Positions 59,301-64,000 of a DNA stretch of 64,000 nt are shown one piece after another; positions within the stretch are counted from its first letter, which is position 1, and each line of letters starts with the position of its first letter. Under the pieces are notes generated by a model. The model was not told where the DNA came from, made no database searches, and was given only the letters and a program-made list of their open reading frames with translations. The position numbers and the translations under genes are program-made. The stretch comes from Thermoplasmata archaeon (lineage in GTDB: Archaea > Thermoplasmatota > Thermoplasmata > Lutacidiplasmatales > UBA184): positions 32,681 to 96,680 of the forward strand of contig DAHVCH010000009.1 in the NCBI GenBank assembly GCA_027314165.1, given 5' to 3'.

Positions 59301-59778
59301 GGGCATCTTCTCCTTCGGGAACGCCCCCTATCTGGGCTCACTCCCCGGGGACGGCGTGAGCGTGCACGACATCGTCGGGATCGTGGCGACCCCTTCGGGA
59401 GGCGGGTACTGGCTCGTGGGCGCGGACGGAGGCGTTTTCGCCTTCGGCAACGCCCCGTACCTGGGCTCGCTCCCGGGGAGCCACGTCAGCGTGTCGGACG
59501 TCGTGGCGATGGCGACCACGCCGAGCGGCCAGGGGTACTGGCTCGTCGGAGCCGACGGGAGCGTCTGGACGTTCGGCGGCGCCACCAACTTCGGCAGCAT
59601 GGCGGGCCACACGCTGAACAAGCCGATCGTGGGGCTCGCGGTGGTTCCCGGGGGCACCGGCTACGAGCTGTTCGGAGCGGACGGCGGGGTGTTCACCTTC
59701 GGCTCCGCGGTCTTCTACGGAGGGCTGGCGGGCACGACCCTGAACGCGCCCATCGTCGGGGGCGCGGCGGTGCCCTAG
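56350..59778 (+). CDS. Surface lysozyme/amidase-like protein with twelve GYWL repeats
   Basis: Membrane-anchored exoprotein of 1142 aa. A disordered acidic N-terminus precedes one TM (residues 91-113, VPAVLGLLLLFSLLGAAGLG), so the rest is outside. Residues 170-310 resemble a transglycosylase-type lysozyme fold (AYQESGFNP). Residues 345-500 resemble an Amidase_6/CHAP-like Cys-His hydrolase (EDCTHFASLALEAGG, WDHTAVYLG, AEHSYGNG). From residue 555 there are twelve 42-residue units of GYWLVGADGGVFSFGNAGF...LNAPVVGMAATPNGQ type, interrupted after unit six by one PKD domain. Such units are common in Actinobacteria. The ORF track start (56257) is replaced by ATG 56350, the first Met of the cytoplasmic tail. 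Confidence 0.85.
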   Translation: MSAPVQEPPAPPTATLDDGLPSPTWSRKALACSAPEPELEPAASPGAPPAPDGSEGYETLDAPSGGPSEETEGRGSEVRRAKAHRTARRAVPAVLGLLLLFSLLGAAGLGSFASSLPGDSHVLGGGSLPLLPGSPAPSGPGGPSSPSPSPSPAPGTTPVSSHAAAVAGCPNSNFYNAPTTLTLQAVVDCALAAGFTGPVAVTFVSMAYQESGFNPAAIEPGPHAEGVLQEGTGGQTPPQGGPFPLSDYSPSSCPAWSGSSSDWGGIYFDPTCAFQWAIAYYQVNGYNFWGSYLSGAYCTWAPAGFAGTGPVACSGLNQNQAGLPWSSVCPNGSCGAGTSASGYNGGAAAAYATQYMGVVGSDGYYWVSSSGDAWFPQGTSTPAVVAQYGSIGEDCTHFASLALEAGGLSIPTVVPPAYGNPSVTGLRTYLLSNNLATDATGTSLPSWLVPGDLILYQWAGTGTWDHTAVYLGNGLVAEHSYGNGAGSVVTTPQAWDNPGGGAVLFDFIHITGNSGGGGAPAPPCPNLAGAGGTSAIAPALASAFRPSLSSLSGSGYWLVGADGGVFSYGNAGFYGSASSLTLGGCIVGMAATPDGHGYWLVGSDGGVLSYGDAGFFGSMGGRSLNAPVVGIAPTPNGQGYWLVAADGGVFSFGNAGFFGSMGGKTLNAPVVGMAATPNGQGYWLVAADGGVFAFGNAGFFGSMGGKSLNAPVVGIAPTPNGQGYWLAASDGGVFSFGSAQFYGSMGGKTLNAPVQGITAAPDGQGYWLVAKDGGVFSFGSAAFLGSMGGQSLNAGMVGMAVVPPPPAWSLSVAATPPSGYAPLAVAFTAQVSGGSGSYQYLWDLGNGATSSQTNPSATYSAGVYTVTLTVTSTLTGLSKKATVQVDSIATSGYWMVGADGGVFSFGNASFAGSAAGTSLNAPIVGMAVAPHGSGYWLVGSDGGVFSFGSAGFFGSMGGKTLNAPVVGIAATPNGQGYWLAAADGGIFSFGNAPYLGSLPGDGVSVHDIVGIVATPSGGGYWLVGADGGVFAFGNAPYLGSLPGSHVSVSDVVAMATTPSGQGYWLVGADGSVWTFGGATNFGSMAGHTLNKPIVGLAVVPGGTGYELFGADGGVFTFGSAVFYGGLAGTTLNAPIVGGAAVP
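58012..58767 (+). repeat. Six tandem 126-bp GYWL units
   Basis: Exact 126-bp period at DNA level, with near-identical blocks such as CCCAACGGCCAGGGGTACTGG recurring. The high identity suggests recent unit duplication or gene conversion. Confidence 0.8.
59023..59775 (+). repeat. Second block of six GYWL units
   Basis: Units 7-12, more divergent than the first block, with units 9 and 10 having a one-residue-longer SLPG(D/S)-type turn. Unit 8 is closest to units 2-4. Confidence 0.75.
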
Positions 59779-59789
59779 CGGCCCCGCTC

Positions 59790-59843
59790 GGCGCGGGCGG
59801 GAGCGAGGGACCCCCTTCGGTCCCCCGTCCTCGCCCGCGCGCC
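59790..59843. terminator. Long hairpin downstream of the GYWL-repeat gene
   Basis: GGCGCGGGCG...GGGACC followed by CCTTC and GGTCCC...CGCCCGCGCGCC forms a long imperfect stem starting 12 nt after the stop at 59778. Confidence 0.5.
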
Positions 59844-59913
59844 GGATTCCGTCACTCCCCTCGAGGACGGTGGGGACGGAACGTTCTTCAGGGAACGGGG
59901 GCGTAGTACTTTC

Positions 59914-60624
59914 GTGCCCCTCGTCCTCGCCTGGCAGAACCTCTGGTACGTGGCCCTGCCGTTCTTCATCTCGATCTCGGCGGCCACGATCTTCACCGTC
60001 ATGCTCTGGCGGGTCGCCTGGAAGAGCGGTCTTCCCCATAGACGGGAACCCTGCGCGACCTGCGTCTTCGAGAAGGACCTGGTCCGGAGCGGGACGTGCC
60101 GCAAGGTCTGCGCGGTGAACGTGATCCCGACGCTCCCGCTCATGCTCTTCCTTTTCACCTGCTCCTTCGCGCTGTTCTTCCTCCTGTTCCCGGAGATCGT
60201 GCTGACCTACCTCTTCCCGGGGGGGATGGACCCCATCTGGTCCAACGCCGTGATCACCGCGGTCGCCGCCTCGAACGGCGGGTCCGCCATCCTGCTCGTC
60301 GGCTTCTTCGTCCAGGACAAGGCCTGGCACCGGGAGCTGTTCTTCCGGATCGCGGCCGCCGGGACCACGACCGGGATCGTCGTGGGGCTCCTCTTCCCCG
60401 GCCCGGTCGCCGGGTTGGACATCGGAAGCTTCGCGTTCAACGCGACACCGTTCGGTCTCGTGGCGGTGATCCTGACCTCAGGTCTCGAGCACCGGGCACG
60501 GTGGGGGCGACCGGTGCTCGGCCTCCGCGCCCTCGGCGTCACCACACTGCCTCTCTTCCTGGTGGCCCTCGTCGCGTTGGCCCGGATCATGTTCATTCTG
60601 AACGCCGCCTACGGGATCGGGTAG
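59914..60624 (+). CDS. Polytopic membrane protein with cysteine loop, 236 aa
   Basis: Unknown. About six TM helices. After the first helix (ISISAATIFTVMLWRVAW) a loop contains CATCVFEKDLVRSGTCRKVC, four cysteines in a CxxC...CxxxC layout that could bind metal or form disulfides. GTG start at 59914, no clear TATA. Its last 32 nt overlap the gene on the other strand. Confidence 0.68.
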   Translation: MPLVLAWQNLWYVALPFFISISAATIFTVMLWRVAWKSGLPHRREPCATCVFEKDLVRSGTCRKVCAVNVIPTLPLMLFLFTCSFALFFLLFPEIVLTYLFPGGMDPIWSNAVITAVAASNGGSAILLVGFFVQDKAWHRELFFRIAAAGTTTGIVVGLLFPGPVAGLDIGSFAFNATPFGLVAVILTSGLEHRARWGRPVLGLRALGVTTLPLFLVALVALARIMFILNAAYGIG

Positions 60625-60922
60625 ACGGGCTCGCAGGTTCGCCGCCCTCGTCCGTGGGAGGATCGCGTCTCCACGGCCGCATCTTCGGGGGAGCGGGCTG
60701 GGGGCGTGGCGTCCTCGCAGGGTTGAGAGGCACGGGCAGCAACCACTCGCCGACGCCGTAGAGGATCACCGCGAGGAGGATCGCACCCAGGATCTCGGGC
60801 GTGTCCACGGTCCCCGTGGACCTCTGGAGCAGGTAGGTCAGCGCGGCCACGCCAAGCGTGACGAACGCAACGACGGTAACGACCCCGCGGAAGAGGCGGA
60901 CTTCCCTGTCGGTGTAGATCAT
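60593..60922 (-). CDS. Two-TM membrane protein, 109 aa
   Basis: Unknown. Translation from ATG 60922: MIYTDREVRLFRGVVTVVAFVTLGVAALTYLLQRS, then a second helix ILGAILLAVILYGVGEWLLPV, then a basic Pro-rich tail ending RSRRRRSE. The track start is GTG 60943. It is 45-66 nt downstream of the 546-aa membrane protein gene on the same strand, probably one operon. Confidence 0.6.
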   Translation of the reverse strand: MIYTDREVRLFRGVVTVVAFVTLGVAALTYLLQRSTGTVDTPEILGAILLAVILYGVGEWLLPVPLNPARTPRPQPAPPKMRPWRRDPPTDEGGEPASPSTRSRRRRSE

Positions 60923-60988
60923 CCTCGAAGGAGCGCAGGGCACGATGGGCGGATGGAGCTTGCCCCGCGAGGCGTCCTCCCGCCGGGA

Positions 60989-62629
60989 CTACTTCCTCGG
61001 CTTCTTCTCACGCCCGGTGTGCCGGTCCTGGGTCATCCTCGCGGCGGACTGCACCTCTTCCAGGACCCTCTGCAGATCCTCCTCCGTCGATTGGGTCGTA
61101 GGGGGTTGCGCCGCGGGTCTCACCGCGATCAAGGACGGGTCGGGAACGACCGCACGTTCCGCGCTGGCGGTTGGACTGCCGCTCCCTGATGGCGGAAGGG
61201 GCTGAGCGGGATCCCGCGCAAGGACGGAGCGCATCGTCGCCAACTGGCGCTCCAGCTCGTCGATGTTCGGGTCCGGTTCGAAGTCCTCGGAGAAGATCTC
61301 GGGTGTGACCGGTGCCTCCGCCGGGCGGGGAGCTTCTGGAGGGGACGCGGGGGGTGCTGGGGTCGCAACCTCTGGACGTTCAGACTCGACCTCATGGAGG
61401 GCGGAGACCATGCCATCGAGTGCCCTGGTCATCTCCTCGAGTTGGCTCTCCGGAACGTTCATGGCCTGTTCGGCGGAGAGCGGTGCATTCGCGGCCGGGG
61501 AGACCTCGGCGGGCGCGTCGGCGGGACTGTCCTCCTCTGGAGATCGGCTCGCAGAAGCTCCGGTACCCAGCTCCGGCGCGGGTTCAGGCGTGTCCTGCGG
61601 AACAGGGGGGGTGCTCGCCTGGGGAGGGATGGCCAGGGTCACGCCACCCTCCTCCGGGGGCGAAGCGAGGAGCTCGACCGGCCGCGCGGCCCGCATTTCG
61701 TCCACCCGGGGCATGCCTTGGAGGTCTCGTTCCAGGTGGTCGACCTCGCCAATCGCCTCCTCGGGAACGGTGGACAGGCTGGTCGGTCCGGCGGCCTCTC
61801 GGGCAGGTGCCCCAGCTCCGGTCACGTCACCGAAAGGCGGGGATTGGCGGAGCACCTCTTCCAGGATCGACAGCGTGGTCTCCGGAGGCTTTCCATTGAC
61901 GAGGATGAGCGGGTGCGCTCCGTTCGTCCCTCCCCCGGCCGCCCCTGCGAGGTCCTCGAGGGCCCTCTTGAACTGCGGCTCGAGCTCCGGGACCGTGGAG
62001 GGGACAGGTTCGGTCTCCTCGAGGTAGTCGGCTGGAGGGGGCTCGCTCGGCAGGTACGGCGGCAAGAGAAGGGGCTCCCCGACGGGGCCCCCCGGCTGGG
62101 CGGTCGGGCTGGCTGGTGCACCGACCCCCAAGGCATCCAGATCGGCTAGGGTGTTAGCCACGTCTTCGGAGCGCGCAAGACGAACGGGACGCGGACGGGC
62201 CGGGGATAGGGGCGCTGCGGGGGAGGCCTCGATCGCGACCGCGGGGGCGGGGCGTGACGCAACGCCCGAAGGCCGCCGGGTGCGGTTCGGGAGCATCGGC
62301 AGCTCTTCCTCCACCTCGGGGATCGGGACCGGGGTCTCGTCTTCCCCCTCCTCGACCGGAATGGGGACGGGGTAGGGAAGGTACGACCGTCGGGCCATCC
62401 GAACGCCAGGGGCGGGGAGACCGAGTTGACGGGGAGCCATGTAGGGCCATATGAACAGCGAGCCCACCGTGATCATCGACATCCCGAGGAAGGCGTCGAA
62501 CATCGACGCGGGGCCAAAGTTGTGGAGGACGAACATGTTGAACAGTCCGACCGCCACAGCAATGCCTCCCAGCAGGAGGTTGATGGCGAGGTATCCGCGG
62601 TCGCGGATGTCTCGGGCTTCTTCGACCAC
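60989..62629 (-). CDS. Two-TM protein with long acidic Pro-rich cytoplasmic tail, 546 aa
   Basis: Unknown family. GTG start; two N-terminal TMs (GYLAINLLLGGIAVAVGLFNMFVL and FLGMSMITVGSLFIWPYMA), then about 450 residues rich in Glu, Pro, Ala and Ser. Within the tail are short helical islands, for example SEDVANTLADLDALG, PQFKRALEDLAGAAG, EEAIGEVDHLERDLQGM, ESQLEEMTRALDGMVSALHEVE, NIDELERQLATMRSVLARD and EEDLQRVLEEVQSAARM, which look like linear binding motifs or short coiled coils. The tail ends basic (GREKKPRK). It suggests a membrane-tethered scaffold. It is the first gene of a small operon with the 109-aa membrane protein. Confidence 0.72.
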   Translation of the reverse strand: MVEEARDIRDRGYLAINLLLGGIAVAVGLFNMFVLHNFGPASMFDAFLGMSMITVGSLFIWPYMAPRQLGLPAPGVRMARRSYLPYPVPIPVEEGEDETPVPIPEVEEELPMLPNRTRRPSGVASRPAPAVAIEASPAAPLSPARPRPVRLARSEDVANTLADLDALGVGAPASPTAQPGGPVGEPLLLPPYLPSEPPPADYLEETEPVPSTVPELEPQFKRALEDLAGAAGGGTNGAHPLILVNGKPPETTLSILEEVLRQSPPFGDVTGAGAPAREAAGPTSLSTVPEEAIGEVDHLERDLQGMPRVDEMRAARPVELLASPPEEGGVTLAIPPQASTPPVPQDTPEPAPELGTGASASRSPEEDSPADAPAEVSPAANAPLSAEQAMNVPESQLEEMTRALDGMVSALHEVESERPEVATPAPPASPPEAPRPAEAPVTPEIFSEDFEPDPNIDELERQLATMRSVLARDPAQPLPPSGSGSPTASAERAVVPDPSLIAVRPAAQPPTTQSTEEDLQRVLEEVQSAARMTQDRHTGREKKPRK

Positions 62630-62708
62630 GGTAAGTCCTGCGATTGCGGACTGTTCCCCTCTCTCCTGATGTAGACCTCAGCGCATAGCTTTTCGGGGAA
62701 GGTGTTGG

Positions 62709-62734
62709 CTCCCCCCGATTATGCTCGGGGGGAG
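62709..62734. terminator. Perfect 10-bp GC hairpin
   Basis: CTCCCCCCGA-TTATGC-TCGGGGGGAG sits 24 nt beyond the stop of the surface protein gene at 62758, between it and the next gene on the same strand. No T tract follows. Confidence 0.6.
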
Positions 62735-62757
62735 CGGCGCTGGCCGATCACTGGTCC

Positions 62758-63507
62758 TTACGTCACTTGAACGTTGATAGGTGCAAGTCCGAGTGGACCA
62801 CCGGTGATGCTGCCGGACAAGATGAACGCGTAGCTCACGTAGAGGATCACTCCAGTTGGCTGCGTAACTCCGGAAAATCCACAAGAGATGACCGTACCGC
62901 TGGTCGTCCCCGCGAGGAGGTTTACAGTCTCAACCCCTGCAGTATTGGCCCCGTTGCAAACCGAATTCGGCGTCGCAGCCGTGGGGGAGTTGGCCGTACA
63001 CACCGATCCCGAGAGCGATGTCGGGGGTGTGGGCAGTCCCAAGGAGACGAATGCCACGGCACAGGTGATCGGCGCACCCGAAGCGTAGGTCCCTGCGGTC
63101 GAACTGATGGTGACCGTGCCCGCAGCGGTGGTCGCCGTTGACATGGCGAACTCCGTGACGTCGTACATGTTGACCGACACGAATGGAATGCCGACGAGCG
63201 TGGTCGTGATCTGGAGACCACCGGTCCCTGGAACCGCCCCGTTGCAGGGAGTAGCCGTCCCCTGGCAAACGTTCGAGACCACTCCCACTCCGTTCGCAGC
63301 AGCGTAGTTGGTGCCGTCCTGGAACTGGAAGTCCCCGTTTGTGGAGTTGATCTGGTTACTGGCGAGGTAGACTAGAATCACATCGGCCATTACGGCCCCG
63401 GAAACGCTCAGGACTGCGACACCCATGAGCAGTGAGAACCACCGAACTGGTCGGTGGCGTCCGTTACGTCCATCACGTCGCACCCTGTTTCTTGAGACAG
63501 TATTCAT
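62758..63507 (-). CDS. Lower-GC secreted/anchored surface protein, 249 aa
   Basis: Unknown. The N-terminus RNRVRRDGRNGRHRPVRW is strongly basic, followed by one hydrophobic segment FSLLMGVAVLSVSGAVMADVILVYL. A Thr/Ser/Gly/Ala-rich beta-type exodomain then carries several Cys (NVCQGTATPCNG, ITCAV, GSVCTANS, NSVCNG, ISCGF), possibly disulfide-bonded. By eye its codons use more A and T in the third position than all neighbours, which hints at recent acquisition or a mobile or viral source. The ATG at 63507 has GGGGGAG upstream. TATA boxes are at 63557-63565 and 63604-63610. Confidence 0.65.
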   Translation of the reverse strand: MNTVSRNRVRRDGRNGRHRPVRWFSLLMGVAVLSVSGAVMADVILVYLASNQINSTNGDFQFQDGTNYAAANGVGVVSNVCQGTATPCNGAVPGTGGLQITTTLVGIPFVSVNMYDVTEFAMSTATTAAGTVTISSTAGTYASGAPITCAVAFVSLGLPTPPTSLSGSVCTANSPTAATPNSVCNGANTAGVETVNLLAGTTSGTVISCGFSGVTQPTGVILYVSYAFILSGSITGGPLGLAPINVQVT

Positions 63508-63556
63508 CCCAACACGCTCCCCCTTACGGGTTGCAGAGGAGAATTGCGACCAGGGT

Positions 63557-63565
63557 CTAATAAAC
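63557..63565 (-). promoter_or_regulatory. TATA-like box of the lower-GC surface protein gene
   Basis: The coding strand reads GTTTATTAG, about 54 nt upstream of the ATG, giving a leader near 28 nt. Confidence 0.45.
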
Positions 63566-63603
63566 GTGGCGGGACGCTTCTCGAAGCAATGCGCACAGTG
63601 TGG

Positions 63604-63610
63604 TTATATA
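63604..63610 (-). promoter_or_regulatory. Second TATA box upstream of the surface protein gene
   Basis: TTATATA, the best TATA match in this gap, 100 nt upstream of the ATG. It would yield a leader of about 70 nt; which box is used cannot be told. Confidence 0.4.
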
Positions 63611-63632
63611 CGCATGGCAGCGCAGGTCGACC

Positions 63633-64000
63633 TCAGGAGCCCCCTCGGTCCAAGTTCCGTCGCGCTTCGACGATGGCGCGCTTGGTGAGTTCGTCCGCGC
63701 GAGTGTTCCGCTCTCTCGGGATGGCGACGAACCGGAGGTTCGGGAGCTCTGCGGCCAGCGACCGCAGTCTCGCGTGGTAGGGCCTCAGGTGCTCCTTCCG
63801 GACGGCGTATTCCCCGCTCATCTGGCGGATGACCAGCTCGCTGTCGCCCAGGACCGTCACCGTGCCGCGGTACCCTTTCTCCAGGAGGAACTCGAGCGCG
63901 TGGATCGCGCCGGAGTACTCGGCCACGTTGTTCGTCGACTCCGGGGAGAAGGGCGGGGCTGCGAGCCCGGAAGCCTCGTGGTCGAGACCCTCCCCCTCTA
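63633..64000 (-). CDS. rnhA: Ribonuclease HI family protein, N-terminus off window
   Basis: Cleaves RNA in RNA-DNA hybrids. The frame is open to base 63998, so the ORF track start (GTG 63926) is too short. Residues before it read STNNVAEYSG, the conserved RNase HI segment holding the second catalytic Glu. The third acid is in TVLGDSELVIRQM and the last in RERNTRADELTKRA. The first Asp lies outside the window. The C-terminus (EARRNLDRGGS) is short, as in archaeal and double-stranded-RNA-active RNase HI proteins. Confidence 0.9.
   Translation of the reverse strand, partial: EGEGLDHEASGLAAPPFSPESTNNVAEYSGAIHALEFLLEKGYRGTVTVLGDSELVIRQMSGEYAVRKEHLRPYHARLRSLAAELPNLRFVAIPRERNTRADELTKRAIVEARRNLDRGGS

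Noticed and set aside
58012-59775. Tandem 126-bp repeats as a CRISPR array
   Set aside because: Units are contiguous, in frame and encode protein repeats; there are no unique spacers.

Overview
This is a gene-dense, high-GC (roughly two thirds G+C by eye) archaeal chromosome segment. Archaeal markers seen directly are a PCNA sliding clamp, both DNA topoisomerase VI subunits, an AglB/STT3 oligosaccharyltransferase, aEF1-beta next to its zinc-ribbon partner, a tiny ribosomal protein eL41, a tRNA-His with a bulge-helix-bulge intron, and many TATA boxes 25-33 nt upstream of start codons (leaderless or near-leaderless mRNAs, often with GTG or TTG starts). Huge N-glycosylation-rich surface proteins with PKD, Ig-like and ETGLP-type repeats suggest an uncultured, high-GC Thermoplasmatota lineage; that placement is inference. 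No CRISPR array, insertion sequence, rRNA or integrase was found.

Layout. 1-3.6 kb: a thiolase cut by the left edge, an unknown gene, PCNA, a small secreted protein and a GNAT acetyltransferase. 3.67-9.8 kb: one tightly coupled operon for 2-oxoacid chain elongation (IPMS/homocitrate synthase, aconitase-type large and small subunits, IPMDH/homoisocitrate dehydrogenase) that continues into a thiolase and its DUF35 partner. 9.9-14.3 kb: an MFS transporter and membrane or surface proteins. 14.4-22.35 kb: a giant AglB (2193 aa), a coupled secreted protein, a zinc-ribbon protein and aEF1-beta. 22.6-26.2 kb: a DUF457-type membrane protein, intron-containing tRNA-His, then a divergent HAD hydrolase and CoaBC sharing one palindromic TATA box. 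26.4-36.3 kb: a surface glycoside hydrolase, MarC, and two zinc-ribbon proteins, one of them a 1747-aa PKD receptor with an intracellular zinc-ribbon tail. 36.5-41.2 kb: succinyl-CoA synthetase, a small zinc protein, an ankyrin protein, eL41 and an aminotransferase. 41.3-48.8 kb: small unknowns, a STAND-type ATPase carrying an inserted DUF835 domain, and a divergent MarR-MFS-Usp operon. 48.9-53 kb: Topo VI B-A and 5-formyl-THF cyclo-ligase. 53-60 kb: a second STAND ATPase with a C-terminal winged helix, and a bacterial-looking surface amidase with twelve 42-residue GYWL repeats. 60-64 kb: membrane proteins, a lower-GC surface protein and an RNase HI cut by the right edge.

How the genes fit together. 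Much of the window builds or decorates the cell surface: AglB glycosylates Asn-X-Ser/Thr sites, and the many secreted proteins here are full of such sites. The remainder is core metabolism (acetyl-CoA, branched 2-oxoacids, CoA, succinyl-CoA, folate) and information processing. The most unusual elements are the T-loop tRNA intron, the AglB fusion, the transmembrane zinc-ribbon receptor pair, the DUF835-in-STAND fusion and the GYWL-repeat amidase.
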